From GWE2-42-39 sp942493345 (GTDB taxonomy: Bacteria > Bacteroidota > Bacteroidia > Bacteroidales > Prolixibacteraceae), in the NCBI GenBank assembly GCA_942493345.1, contig OW818695.1:3286001-3350000 (forward strand): 64,000 bases of DNA, written 5' to 3'. A program made the translations under genes and the position numbers. Of the stretch, positions 43,042 to 52,228 are shown piece by piece. Each line of letters begins with the position of its first letter. Positions within the stretch are counted from its first letter, which is position 1. The notes beneath the pieces are model-generated. The model ran no database searches and had not been told where the DNA came from. It saw only the letters and a program-made list of their open reading frames with translations.

Positions 43042-44364
43042 ATGAAAGACTATCAGCAAATTGCCAGAGAAATATTTCTGGCTGCCGTCGAAAAGGTGAA
43101 ACCCGACCGGCTGATTCGTGACAATGTGAAATTGCACGGGCATTCGTTGCTCATTGCAGGAAAAGAAATTTTGTTGCATTCTGAAGGCCGTATTGTGGTA
43201 ACCGGTGCCGGAAAAGCAACTGCGCTGATGGCTCTTGAACTGGAAAATATTCTGGGAAACCGGATTTTCGGCGGACATATTGTTGTGAAATACGGACATT
43301 CAGTTCCGTTAAAATATATCGATTGCACTGAAGGAGGCCATCCGGTACCTGATGAAGCTGGGATTGCCGGTACCCGGAACGTGATGCAGACCGTTTCCAA
43401 TTTGTCAGGAAAAGATATTCATATATGCCTGATATCGGGCGGAGGTTCAGCTTTATTGGCTGATACTCCGGAAGGGGTGACTTTAGAAGAATTGATACAA
43501 TTGACCGGACTTTTACTGAAAAGTGGCGCTGATATTTGTGAAATAAATACCGTCCGCAAACATCTTTCAGCAGTGAAAGGTGGAAAATTGGCACAAATTG
43601 CAGCGCCAGCTGTTACCATCAGCCTTATTTTGTCGGATGTTGTGAACGATCCGCTTGATGTGATTGCCTCGGGTCCCACAGCTCCCGACAGTTCTACGTT
43701 TCAGGATGCCTGGGAAATACTGGAAAAGTATCGGATTGCAGATAAAATACCACCTTCTATTCAGCAAATTCTTGAGAAAGGAAAGAATGGGCAAATTCCG
43801 GAAACTCCGAAACAGGATGATCCGGTGTTCAGGCATGTTCATAATTTTATCATCGGGAACAACCGGATTGCACTGAAAGAAGCGGCGTCAGTGGCCGTTT
43901 TCAACGGATTTAATACCCGGATTGTTACCAGCAGTATGGATGGTGATTGTTCGGATGCCGCACAGTTTATTTCAGAACAAATTCAACAAATTGGTACGGA
44001 CGAAAAAAGTTGTTTGCTTTTTGGCGGTGAAACAACGGTTGTGGTAAGCGGAAACGGCAGGGGAGGGCGCAACCAGCATCTGGCTCTGTTGTTGGCTAAA
44101 ACATTGTATGAGAATCCGTCGAAGCAGAATATAACCATTTTATGTGCCGGAACCGATGGAACCGATGGTCCGACGGATGCCACCGGGGCAGTGGTCGATC
44201 AATCGACCTGGAGCAATGGCCTTGCCCGGTTCGCCAATATGGAAGGTTTCCTTGTCAATAATGATTCGTACAGTTTTTTTGAAAATACCGAAGGACACAT
44301 TATTACCGGTCCGACCATGACCAATGTGATGGATATTGTTGTGGTACTGACAGGAAGAATCTAA
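43042..44364 (+). CDS. Glycerate 2-kinase (MOFRL/GckA type)
   Basis: Class II glycerate kinase of 440 residues with the N-terminal DUF4147-type domain (VVTGAGKATALMALELE, EGGHPVPDEAG, LISGGGSALLADTPEGVTLEEL) and the C-terminal MOFRL domain (LLFGGETTVVVSGNGRGGRNQHLALLLA, CAGTDGTDGPTDATGAVVD). It should phosphorylate D-glycerate to 2-phosphoglycerate, feeding enolase (52717). It forms a two-gene unit with the GntP permease. Its stop region (44351-44395) is almost duplicated at 56101-56147. Confidence 0.92.
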   Translation: MKDYQQIAREIFLAAVEKVKPDRLIRDNVKLHGHSLLIAGKEILLHSEGRIVVTGAGKATALMALELENILGNRIFGGHIVVKYGHSVPLKYIDCTEGGHPVPDEAGIAGTRNVMQTVSNLSGKDIHICLISGGGSALLADTPEGVTLEELIQLTGLLLKSGADICEINTVRKHLSAVKGGKLAQIAAPAVTISLILSDVVNDPLDVIASGPTAPDSSTFQDAWEILEKYRIADKIPPSIQQILEKGKNGQIPETPKQDDPVFRHVHNFIIGNNRIALKEAASVAVFNGFNTRIVTSSMDGDCSDAAQFISEQIQQIGTDEKSCLLFGGETTVVVSGNGRGGRNQHLALLLAKTLYENPSKQNITILCAGTDGTDGPTDATGAVVDQSTWSNGLARFANMEGFLVNNDSYSFFENTEGHIITGPTMTNVMDIVVVLTGRI

Positions 44365-44395
44365 CGAATAACAGGCTAAAAGAGAAAGAGGCCGC
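44351..44395 (+). repeat. 45-bp segment duplicated at the IS scar
   Basis: Starts in the last codons of the glycerate kinase gene (stop at 44362-44364) and runs 31 bp past it. It aligns with 56101-56147 at 43 of 47 columns: two substitutions and two single-base gaps. Confidence 0.85.
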
Positions 44396-44446
44396 AAATG
44401 ACAACAGTATATCATTCCCTCTTCTTTCATCGTTTCTGCTAATTTC

Positions 44447-44454
44447 TATCTTTG
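44447..44454 (+). promoter_or_regulatory. -7 box of the SUI1/YciH gene
   Basis: TATCTTTG, an exact TAnnTTTG, 15 bp before the ATG at 44470. It rules out the in-frame TTG at 44452, which overlaps the box. Confidence 0.6.
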
Positions 44455-44469
44455 CAAAAACTTTTTCTG

Positions 44470-44820
44470 ATGGACAAACAAAACGACTGGAAAGAACGGC
44501 TGGGCATGGTTTATTCAACTAATCCCGATTTTAAATACGAAACTCCGGAAGAATCGAATTCGGAAAATCTGCCTCCAAACAAGCAAAGCCTGCGTGTGCA
44601 ACTCGACCGCAAACAGCGAAAAGGGAAATCGGTGACTTTAATTACCGGCTTTGTTGGTTCCGATGGCGATTTAAAAGAGCTTGCAAAGATACTGAAGACC
44701 AAATGCGGAGTTGGCGGTTCAGCCAAAGACGATGAAATTCTGATTCAGGGCGACTTTTGTAATAAAGTAATGGAAATTCTTGGAGGAATGGGGTACAAAG
44801 TGAAACGGTCGGGTGGGTGA
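44470..44820 (+). CDS. SUI1/eIF1-family translation factor (YciH-like)
   Basis: A 116-residue protein whose second half is a SUI1 domain: LRVQLDRKQRKGKSVTLITG, LKELAKILKTKCGVGGSAKD, EILIQGDF, and a final KVMEILGGMGYKVKRSGG. It is homologous to archaeal and eukaryotic eIF1. Bacterial YciH is implicated in start-codon selection and in translation inhibition under stress; the exact role in Bacteroidota is not settled. The N-terminal 45 residues are polar and probably disordered. It has its own promoter. Confidence 0.92.
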   Translation: MDKQNDWKERLGMVYSTNPDFKYETPEESNSENLPPNKQSLRVQLDRKQRKGKSVTLITGFVGSDGDLKELAKILKTKCGVGGSAKDDEILIQGDFCNKVMEILGGMGYKVKRSGG

Positions 44821-44891
44821 TGGTGAGTTTCAGGTTTCAAATTCCAGGTTCCAAGTTTCGTAATTCGTAATTCGTTTTTTTTCAAATCAAT

Positions 44892-44915
44892 AAAAAAAAG
44901 CCCCGTTTCGGAGCT
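44892..44915 (-). terminator. Terminator of the low-molecular-weight phosphatase gene
   Basis: AGCCCCG (44899-44905) and CGGAGCT (44909-44915) form a short stem around TTT. On the minus strand a run of eight T follows. It lies 8 bp after the phosphatase stop and at the 3' side of the convergent SUI1 gene. Confidence 0.75.
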
Positions 44916-44922
44916 TTTCGGT

Positions 44923-45396
44923 TTATATTTCTTTCAATTGTTGCATCAATCCATCGCAGGCATCTTCCAGAATGTCGAGTACCAACTCAAAACCTGTTGC
45001 CCCTCCGTAATATGGATCGGGTACTGAATCGTAGTCCATATCCACGGAGAAATCGGTAATTTTATAAATTTTCTTGCGGTCTTTTTCGCTTCTTGCCTTG
45101 GCACGCAGATCCCAAACATTTTGGTCATCCATCCCGATAATGAAATCGAAATTGTCGAAATCGGTTCTTGAACTAAAAGCTCTGGCAACACTGTCGAGTT
45201 CGTAGCCCCGTTTTTCGGCATGCATTTGCATCCGGTGATCGGCTGGCTCTCCGATGTGATAAGGCGAAGTTCCTGCTGAGTCGCATTCAATTTCATCAGA
45301 CAATCCTGCCCGTTCGATATACGTTTTAAAAACGCCTTCGGCAGCGGGAGAACGGCAAATATTTCCAAGACAGACAAAAAGTACCCTTTTCTTCAT
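44923..45396 (-). CDS. Low-molecular-weight protein-tyrosine phosphatase
   Basis: Cytosolic phosphatase of 157 residues. The P-loop is C9-LGNIC-R15-S, with catalytic Cys9 and Arg15, and the general acid Asp127 is in VPDPYY. The ATG at 45396 gives the usual start MKKRVLFVCLGNICRS. Family members reverse tyrosine phosphorylation, often of exopolysaccharide kinases, or act on arsenate; neither partner gene is adjacent. It ends at a clear terminator (44892-44915). Confidence 0.93.
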   Translation of the reverse strand: MKKRVLFVCLGNICRSPAAEGVFKTYIERAGLSDEIECDSAGTSPYHIGEPADHRMQMHAEKRGYELDSVARAFSSRTDFDNFDFIIGMDDQNVWDLRAKARSEKDRKKIYKITDFSVDMDYDSVPDPYYGGATGFELVLDILEDACDGLMQQLKEI

Positions 45397-45632
45397 TGTC
45401 AAAATTTTTGGTAAAAATAAACGCATCTTGAAAAAAACAAAACCTTCAGGCACATTTTTAATAATATTTTTTTTAATCCGTTAATTTTTAATCCGAATTT
45501 AGGGTTTTGAAGTCGGTTAAAATGAGCTACCCGTTGAAAAGCGATAGTTTGTTTTTTGCAAAATGATGTCGAAGAACAAATGTTTTGAGATGCGAAAATA
45601 ATTGTTGAGTTTTGCAAGCTGAAACAGATAGC

Positions 45633-46991
45633 ATGAAGGATTTTACTGAAGGACGGGTTGGTAAATTGCTGATTAATTTCTCTCTGCCATTGGTCGCCGG
45701 GAATATTTTTCAGAATCTATACAATGTGGTCGACAGTGTGATTGTGGGAAATTATATTGGAAAGGAAGCATTGGGAGCAGTGGGCGCATCGTTCCCAATT
45801 ATTTTTGCGCTGATCTCAATGGTAATTGGCATCGGTTCCGGTGCATCGACCGTAGTTTCACAGTATTTCGGTGCACGACAGCACGAAAATGTAAAAAAAA
45901 CCATCGACACCATTTTTATATTTTTTCTGGTTGCATCCGTTTTTGTCAGTATTATCGGAATTATACTGAGCAAACCGTTTTTTCTCCTGCTTAATTTACC
46001 TGACGAGATTTTACCTGATGCGGTTAATTATCTTCAAATTTACCTGACAGGAACTTTCTTTTTTTTCGGTTTTAGCGGGATTAGTTCTATTTTGCGTGGT
46101 CTCGGCGATGCAAAAACACCCTTGTATTTTATGATATTGGCAACGGTAACAAATGTTATTCTCGACCTTGTTTTTGTCCTTGTTTTTAAATGGGGTATCG
46201 AAGGAGTTGCTATTGCTACGGTTATTTCACATGCACTTGCATTTTTCAGTGCAGTTACCTATTTAAACAAGAAACATGCATTAATTCACTTGTCTTTTCG
46301 TAAATATTTGTTCGACAGAAATATTTTTAAAAGTTGTATGCGGATTGGTTTGCCTACAGGATTTCAACAATCGTTTGTTGCAGTTGGGATGATGGCCATA
46401 ATGAGCATCGTGAACAGCTTCGGGATCAACGCCGTTGCAGCATTTACAGCAGCCACCCGCATCGATTCGTTTGCAAAAATGCCAGCCATGGCATTTTCGC
46501 AGGCGCTTGCCTCTTTCACTGGTCAAAACCTGGGGGCATTCAAAGAAAAACGTGCTTTGCAAGGACTTCGGACAACCTTGCTGTTTTCGCTTAGCTATTG
46601 CGTAATTATTTCATTGGCAGTCATTTTTTTTGGAAGTAGTATCATGAAATTTTTTACTCCTGATGTCGATGTTGTTAAAATTGGGCAGGATTATCTGGTA
46701 ATCGTCTCTTCTTTTTATTTGTTGTTTGCCGTCATGTTTGCGATGATTGGTTTTCTCCGTGGCGCCGGTGCAACTCTGATCCCGATGATTAATACCTTTG
46801 TTTCCCTTTACCTGATCCGCATCCCGGTTGCCTATTTTCTTTCTTCAAAAATCGGTGTAAATGGCATCTGGTGGTCAGAACCAGCAGGTTGGCTGATCGG
46901 AATGCTTGTCCTTATCCTGTACTTTTACAGCGGAAAATGGAAAGGAAAAGGGGTGGTTCGCAAAGTTGATTTTCCGGTTGTTGAAGAATGA
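45633..46991 (+). CDS. MATE-family efflux transporter
   Basis: Multidrug and toxic-compound exporter of 452 residues with 12 predicted transmembrane helices. The ATG at 45633 starts MKDFTEGRVGKLLINFSLPLVAGN, the typical beginning; the upstream TTG adds seven residues only. NLYNVVDSVIVGNYIGKEALGA and GFQQSFVAVGMM are family blocks, the latter opening the second half. The ion coupling (Na+ or H+) and substrates cannot be told. Confidence 0.92.
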   Translation: MKDFTEGRVGKLLINFSLPLVAGNIFQNLYNVVDSVIVGNYIGKEALGAVGASFPIIFALISMVIGIGSGASTVVSQYFGARQHENVKKTIDTIFIFFLVASVFVSIIGIILSKPFFLLLNLPDEILPDAVNYLQIYLTGTFFFFGFSGISSILRGLGDAKTPLYFMILATVTNVILDLVFVLVFKWGIEGVAIATVISHALAFFSAVTYLNKKHALIHLSFRKYLFDRNIFKSCMRIGLPTGFQQSFVAVGMMAIMSIVNSFGINAVAAFTAATRIDSFAKMPAMAFSQALASFTGQNLGAFKEKRALQGLRTTLLFSLSYCVIISLAVIFFGSSIMKFFTPDVDVVKIGQDYLVIVSSFYLLFAVMFAMIGFLRGAGATLIPMINTFVSLYLIRIPVAYFLSSKIGVNGIWWSEPAGWLIGMLVLILYFYSGKWKGKGVVRKVDFPVVEE

Positions 46992-47440
46992 TATTGTCGG
47001 ATTCCAAGTTTTAGAATTTTGGATTTCGATATCCGGAATCCAGCATCCAACCATCAGCCTGCTTTATAGTCCAATCTTCATTCGGAAGAAAAATTTATAT
47101 GTTTTTGCAGGACTATCTTAAGCAAATCTTAAGTCTTTTTCGATTTTTTATTCGGAACGAATTAAAAATAAGAGTTAATTTCTCTGTCGTTTAAGAAAGA
47201 TAAAAAATAAATCGATATTTTTCTTTTGTCTTTATTATCAATTTGATAGCTATTGGGTGAATTTGGGTTTAGATTGAATTTTCGAGATCGATGTATATAA
47301 TCGTTCTTGCCAATGTCAACTAATTCTGCCAAATAACATTTTGACTTTACCTGTTGTCAATTTCATATTTGTTAAATTCAGCCCCTTCAAGCAGAAAAAC
47401 GATTATCTAACAGCAACTGAGTTGCATAAATTTTTTTCTT
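46992..47440. other. Intergenic region upstream of hppA
   Basis: No gene is supported in these 449 bp. The first 60 bp contain degenerate 'attcca/ttggatttc' words similar to those after the SUI1 gene (44825-44880), and a weak GGATTTCG-atat-CCGGAATCC hairpin near 47023-47042. The last 100 bp hold the hppA promoter described separately. Confidence 0.6.
47340..47371 (+). promoter_or_regulatory. Promoter of hppA
   Basis: TTTG at 47340-47343, 20-bp spacer, CATATTTG at 47364-47371 (one mismatch to TAnnTTTG). The predicted leader before the ATG at 47441 is about 65 nt. Confidence 0.6.
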
Positions 47441-49720
47441 ATGAATAATATATTTTGGTTGGTTCCTGCCAGTTCAATTCTTGCACTTTCTTTTGCATGG
47501 TTTTTCTTCAAACAAATGATGAAGGAAAGTGAAGGTACGGATACAATGAAGAAAATAGCCAAGCATGTTCGTGATGGAGCGATGGCTTATTTGAAACAAC
47601 AGTATAAAGTTGTTTTTCGGGTATTCATTATTTTGACGTTGTTGTTTGCCGTCATGGCATACATCCTGGAAATTCAAAATCCATGGGTGCCATTTGCATT
47701 TTTAACGGGTGGTTTCTTTTCCGGATTAGCAGGCTTCTTCGGAATGAAAACAGCAACCTACGCTTCTGCCCGTGCGGCTAATGCAGCCCAGCGTTCGTTG
47801 AACGACGGACTAAAAGTCGCTTTCCGGTCAGGCGCTGTAATGGGGCTGGTCGTTGTCGGATTGGGTTTGCTTGATATTTCAGTTTGGTTCTATGCCTTGC
47901 AGTTCATTATTGGTTCACTCGACAATGTAACCAACAGTATTATTGCATCCGATCCATCCATGAGGTTGATCATCATCACGACGACCACTCTTACTTTCGG
48001 AATGGGAGCTTCAACTCAGGCATTGTTTGCCCGTGTTGGCGGTGGTATTTTCACCAAGGCTGCTGACGTTGGTGCCGACCTTGTTGGAAAAGTAGAAGCC
48101 GGAATTCCGGAAGACGATCCACGCAACCCTGCAACTATTGCTGATAATGTGGGTGATAATGTAGGCGATGTTGCTGGTATGGGCGCCGACTTGTATGAAT
48201 CGTATTGCGGAGCCATCCTTTCTACCGCTGCTCTTGGTGCGACCGCTTTTGCTGCTTCAAATTTAGTTAATATCGGAATAAATGTTTCTGCAAAAGAAGC
48301 TGCTGATATACAAATGAACGGAGTTATTGCTCCAATGATTATTGCTGCTGTCGGAATTATTCTTTCCATATTAGGCATCTTTATGGTAAAAGCTAAAGAA
48401 GGCGCTTCTCAGAAACAATTGCTGGCTGCTCTCAGCCGGGGGGTAAATATCAGTTCTGTGGGAATTGCCATTTTCTCTTTTCTGATCCTGAAATATCTGG
48501 ATATCCCGAATTATTTAGGAGTTTGGGGTTCGATGATGGCTGGGCTAGTAGGTGGTATTGGTATTGGTAAAATTACTGAATATTATACCTCCTCAGGTTT
48601 TGCTCCAACACGTAATATCGCTGAATCAACCAAAACAGGACCTGCTACCGTAATTATTTCTGGAATTGGAACTGGTATGATTTCTACTGCAATTCCGGTT
48701 TTGATTGTTGGTACTTCAATTATTCTTGCTTTCCTTTTTGCTGCTGAATTTAAGTTTGAAAATATTAGCATGGGATTGTATGGAATTGCGATTGCTGCGG
48801 TTGGTATGCTTTCAACTTTAGGTATTACTCTAGCTACTGATGCTTATGGCCCAATTGCTGACAATGCCGGTGGAAATGCCGAAATGAGTGGTTTAGGACA
48901 CGAAGTTCGTGTTCGTACCGATGCTTTGGACACCCTTGGAAATACCACAGCAGCAACCGGAAAAGGATTTGCAATTGGTTCGGCTGCATTAACAGCTTTA
49001 GCCCTTATGGCTTCGTATATCGAAGAAATCAAAATTGCATTGGCTCGTGTTCCTGAAAAAGTGGCAGAATTTACGCAATATGCAACCAGCAATCATTTCA
49101 CCAACATGGATATCCACAAAGCAAGTATCCCTGAAATGATGCAATATCTTCACCTCGATATTATGAACCCACGCGTATTGGTTGGAGCATTTATCGGGTC
49201 AATGGCTGCCTTCCTGTTCTGCGGGTTAACCATGAATGCTGTAGGGCGTGCCGCCCAGAGTATGGTTGAAGAAGTTCGTCGTCAGTTCCGTGAAATTAAA
49301 GGTATTTTAACGGGTGAAGGTGAACCTGATTATGCCCGTTGTGTTGAGATTTCAACCAAAGGCGCTCAGAAAGAAATGTTATTCCCATCGCTTCTTGCCA
49401 TTTTTATTCCGATTGCTACCGGTATTATCTTTGGCGTTTCCGGAGTTGTTGGTCTGCTTTTAGGTGGTACTTCAACCGGATTTATCCTTGCTATTTTCAT
49501 GGCCAATGCCGGTGGCGCATGGGATAATGCAAAAAAATACATCGAAGAAGGTAATTTTGGCGGAAAAGGTTCTGATTGTCACAAGGCTGCTGTAACAGGC
49601 GACACGGTTGGCGACCCATTTAAAGATACTTCAGGCCCATCGTTGAACATCCTTATCAAACTGATGAGTATGGTTTCAATTGTAATGGCTGGGTTGACTG
49701 TTGCCTACAGTCTGATGTAA
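47441..49720 (+). CDS. hppA: Membrane-bound cation-pumping pyrophosphatase, K+-dependent type
   Basis: Pumps H+ and/or Na+ out of the cytoplasm using pyrophosphate hydrolysis. The protein has 759 residues and about 16 transmembrane helices. The pyrophosphate-Mg site is seen in ADVGADLVGKVEAGIPEDDPRNP and DNVGDNVGDVAGMGADLYESY, and near the C-terminus as GGAWDNAKKYIEEG and HKAAVTGDTVGDPFKDTSGPS. The diagnostic GNTTAATGKG has Ala504 where K+-independent enzymes carry Lys, so this is the K+-dependent class, which includes Na+ and dual Na+/H+ pumps. The enzyme saves energy during anabolic PPi release, common in anaerobes. It has its own promoter and terminator. Confidence 0.95.
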   Translation: MNNIFWLVPASSILALSFAWFFFKQMMKESEGTDTMKKIAKHVRDGAMAYLKQQYKVVFRVFIILTLLFAVMAYILEIQNPWVPFAFLTGGFFSGLAGFFGMKTATYASARAANAAQRSLNDGLKVAFRSGAVMGLVVVGLGLLDISVWFYALQFIIGSLDNVTNSIIASDPSMRLIIITTTTLTFGMGASTQALFARVGGGIFTKAADVGADLVGKVEAGIPEDDPRNPATIADNVGDNVGDVAGMGADLYESYCGAILSTAALGATAFAASNLVNIGINVSAKEAADIQMNGVIAPMIIAAVGIILSILGIFMVKAKEGASQKQLLAALSRGVNISSVGIAIFSFLILKYLDIPNYLGVWGSMMAGLVGGIGIGKITEYYTSSGFAPTRNIAESTKTGPATVIISGIGTGMISTAIPVLIVGTSIILAFLFAAEFKFENISMGLYGIAIAAVGMLSTLGITLATDAYGPIADNAGGNAEMSGLGHEVRVRTDALDTLGNTTAATGKGFAIGSAALTALALMASYIEEIKIALARVPEKVAEFTQYATSNHFTNMDIHKASIPEMMQYLHLDIMNPRVLVGAFIGSMAAFLFCGLTMNAVGRAAQSMVEEVRRQFREIKGILTGEGEPDYARCVEISTKGAQKEMLFPSLLAIFIPIATGIIFGVSGVVGLLLGGTSTGFILAIFMANAGGAWDNAKKYIEEGNFGGKGSDCHKAAVTGDTVGDPFKDTSGPSLNILIKLMSMVSIVMAGLTVAYSLM

Positions 49721-49747
49721 TCTGAACGATAAATGAATTTATATAGA

Positions 49748-49776
49748 AACCTGTGGGCTTGCTCACAGGTTTTTTC
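49748..49776 (+). terminator. Terminator of hppA
   Basis: AACCTGTG (49748-49755) pairs exactly with CACAGGTT (49764-49771), and six T in all run from 49770. It lies 28 bp after the hppA stop. Confidence 0.8.
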
Positions 49777-49795
49777 TTCTTCATAAATAGGTAGT

Positions 49796-50200
49796 ATGGG
49801 AACAGAAAAAATAAAAGCATTCTTCAGGAATGACCGCTTTGCTAATCTTACAGGAATTGAAATTCTGGAAGTTGCAGAAGGTTATTGCAAGGCAAAACTT
49901 GAAATTGAAGACAAACACCTGAATTCGGCCAATGTGGTGCAGGGTGGTGCAATTTTTACCCTGGCTGATCTGGCTTTTGGCGTTGCGGCGAACAGCCGGG
50001 GACAATTGGCATTGGCAGTCAATGTAAATATTTCATTTCTGAAAGGAAAATCGGAAGGCACTTTGTTTGCCACGGCTACCGAAGTGGGCGACCCAAAACG
50101 GATCGGGGCTTATGATGTATTGATAACCGATGAAAACGATGAAGTGATTGCCCGGTTTAATGGGCTGGCTTACCGGAAAAATGAGAAACATTCATTTTAA
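49796..50200 (+). CDS. Hotdog-fold thioesterase, PaaI-like
   Basis: A 134-residue single hotdog domain. HLNSANVVQGGAIFTLADLAFGVAAN is the helix-containing signature in which the Asn/Gly-Gly and Asp form the thioesterase active site of the PaaI/4HBT group. It likely hydrolyses acyl-CoA or aryl-CoA thioesters, with the exact acyl group unknown. It stands alone between hppA (terminator in between) and the convergent dacB. Confidence 0.88.
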   Translation: MGTEKIKAFFRNDRFANLTGIEILEVAEGYCKAKLEIEDKHLNSANVVQGGAIFTLADLAFGVAANSRGQLALAVNVNISFLKGKSEGTLFATATEVGDPKRIGAYDVLITDENDEVIARFNGLAYRKNEKHSF

Positions 50201-50274
50201 CCCAATCTTTTTTTTGTTTTAGGTTGACCGAATCGAAAATGATTTTTCGTCACTCTCATTTTATCGCTGATTTA

Positions 50275-51729
50275 TCAATCATTGGAAATCTCAAATAGAA
50301 ATTCTTCTATTTTCTTAATTACCTCCGATTGGGTACACGAAAAATTATTCAGTATCACCGTAAAGATCAATTTTTTTTCTGACGTTGTTTCCAGGAATCC
50401 GGCGTAGCCACGCACGCGGGTCATACTGCCGCTTTTGGCTCGAAGCACACCGTTAGGGAATTTTTCTTTGTCGAAAACATACAAAGTTCCGTTGCCACCG
50501 GCAGTTGGCAGGCTTTGTTTGAAAATTTCAGAATTAGGGCTTTGATTAATGTAATCAAGTATCTCGGTAAGTTGCCGGGCGGTAATTGCATTGAAACGCG
50601 AAAGGCCGCTGCCATCGGCAAGATACATGCCTTCGGTATCGATACCTTTTTGCGCCCAGAACTTGCGGATGATTTCCAACCCATCTTTTGTGCTGCCTTT
50701 CCCTGTTTCAACGTACGCCAGATGTTTGCACAGATGCTCGGCAAACAGGTTTACACTTTCGTGGTTTAAAACATTGATAATATCTTTTAGAGGAGGGGAA
50801 ACCGTGTTGCAAATGATTTTCCCGGTTTTGCACGATGAATAGCTGGTCTTAACAATTCCACCAGTTTGAATTTTGTTTTCTTCCAGCTTTTGCTTTAATT
50901 GGTTTGCCAGTAGGGAAGGGGGATCGGGAAGGCTCGCTTTGATCACAAAATTTTTCTGGTTTTCAGGAATAGTTCCTTTTATAATCCGTTTGTTATCGAA
51001 CGGGCTACCGAAAACATAAGCCTGATCGCGGTTGACGGTTGATGATTTTACTGTATTTTCAATTTCCAGTCCGGAAACTTCCGGCGCAATACGAATAAGC
51101 GGACAGTCGCTGCCGGCCGGCCCCGATTGCAAGGTAATTTCATACATGTTATCGTAAACGCTCAATCCGCATGCCCCTGCCCCGTAATAATTGCCGAGGT
51201 CTTCCCAAACCCAGGTGTTCGGGATCATCTGCTGTTCGTAAATCGAAGCGTCAGCGATAATGTTCCCGTTTATTTTTTTTATCCCTTTTCCCTGAATTGC
51301 TTTTACCCATTGGGACAGAAAATGATTTTTCAGGTAGTGGTCTTTAAAATACATGGAACCCAGCGCCGGATCGCCGCCGCCAACAATTACCAGGTCGCCG
51401 TTCAAAGTTCCTGTTTCAGCATTTATTTCTCCTGAATAATCGATCCGTGTTTCGAAGTGGTATTGTGGCCCCAGAATTTCGAGGGCAGCAGCAGAAGTGA
51501 TAATTTTCAGCAACGAAGCAGGCACAAGGCTGAGTTGCGGGGTCGTTTCAAGAATAATATTGCCCGACCCGGCTTCCATTACCGAAATCCCGATCGATGC
51601 GTTTTTTAGTTCCGGGGTATTTTTCCACTGTTCGAAATATATTTTTGCATACTTCGAGTCGTTCTGCGGTTGAGCAGATATAAAAATGAATACAAAAAGG
51701 ATAAAAAAAAATAGTTTTAAATTTCTCAT
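50275..51729 (-). CDS. dacB: D-Ala-D-Ala carboxypeptidase/endopeptidase (PBP4 type)
   Basis: Periplasmic class C penicillin-binding protein of 484 residues that trims peptidoglycan peptides. The ATG at 51729 starts a signal peptide (FIFISAQ); the longer frame would bury it. The active-site motifs are PASLLKI with Ser72 and Lys75, SGLSRFN (SxN) and KSGS (KTG equivalent). The region between about residues 110 and 290 carries the extra domains II/III of PBP4. It diverges from crcB with about 107 bp between starts. Confidence 0.93.
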   Translation of the reverse strand: MRNLKLFFFILFVFIFISAQPQNDSKYAKIYFEQWKNTPELKNASIGISVMEAGSGNIILETTPQLSLVPASLLKIITSAAALEILGPQYHFETRIDYSGEINAETGTLNGDLVIVGGGDPALGSMYFKDHYLKNHFLSQWVKAIQGKGIKKINGNIIADASIYEQQMIPNTWVWEDLGNYYGAGACGLSVYDNMYEITLQSGPAGSDCPLIRIAPEVSGLEIENTVKSSTVNRDQAYVFGSPFDNKRIIKGTIPENQKNFVIKASLPDPPSLLANQLKQKLEENKIQTGGIVKTSYSSCKTGKIICNTVSPPLKDIINVLNHESVNLFAEHLCKHLAYVETGKGSTKDGLEIIRKFWAQKGIDTEGMYLADGSGLSRFNAITARQLTEILDYINQSPNSEIFKQSLPTAGGNGTLYVFDKEKFPNGVLRAKSGSMTRVRGYAGFLETTSEKKLIFTVILNNFSCTQSEVIKKIEEFLFEISND

Positions 51730-51790
51730 GTCCTGAGTTTTACAATCGTCGAGTTGTTGCTGTAATCTTAAAAAAAACCGATTAAAATTG

Positions 51791-51798
51791 TAAATTTG
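51791..51798 (+). promoter_or_regulatory. -7 box of crcB
   Basis: TAAATTTG, an exact TAnnTTTG, 38 bp before the crcB ATG. A short GGTAT-cataa-ATACC hairpin (51806-51820) lies in the leader. No fluoride-riboswitch core was recognised. Confidence 0.5.
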
Positions 51799-51836
51799 CC
51801 GGGAAGGTATCATAAATACCGTTAAAATAAAAATTC

Positions 51837-52217
51837 ATGTTTAAAACCATTTTTATAGTCGGCACCGGAGGTTTCATTGGCAGTGTAGCCCGTTACCTGA
51901 CGCAGGTTTATGCCGAAAAACTATTTCATACGACTTTTCCGTTCGGAACTTTTATTGCCAACATGCTGGGGTGTTTCATCATTGGGGTGGTTTTTGCTAT
52001 TGCCGAAAAAGGCAACCTGATGAGTCCCGAATGGCGCATCTTCCTGACCGTCGGTTTTTGCGGCGGGTTTACAACTTTTTCATCGTTTGCATACAACAAT
52101 TTTTCCTTTCTGAAAGATCAGACTTTGTTCCCATTTTTCCTGAATATCGGGTTGAGTGTGATCGTGGGGATTCTGGCTGTTTACCTGGGGGTATTGTTGG
52201 TGCGTTCCATTCTATAA
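51837..52217 (+). CDS. crcB: Fluoride channel CrcB/Fluc
   Basis: Small membrane protein of 126 residues with four helices that forms a dual-topology fluoride exporter. GGFIGSVARYL, FPFGTFIANMLGCF (with the pore Asn) and GFCGGFTTFSSFA (with the Phe-box and Na+ site region) are all conserved. A DUF190 gene starts 12 bp after its stop, a frequent pairing in bacteria. Confidence 0.95.
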   Translation: MFKTIFIVGTGGFIGSVARYLTQVYAEKLFHTTFPFGTFIANMLGCFIIGVVFAIAEKGNLMSPEWRIFLTVGFCGGFTTFSSFAYNNFSFLKDQTLFPFFLNIGLSVIVGILAVYLGVLLVRSIL

Positions 52218-52228
52218 TTATACAATGT

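Noticed and set aside
51799..51836. Fluoride riboswitch before crcB
   Set aside because: The leader is under 40 nt and lacks the conserved fluoride-aptamer bases; only a 5-bp hairpin is seen.
51971..52228. N-terminal extension of the DUF190 frame
   Set aside because: It lies over the 3' half of crcB in another frame, and the family begins at MALQRGKAQ (52229).
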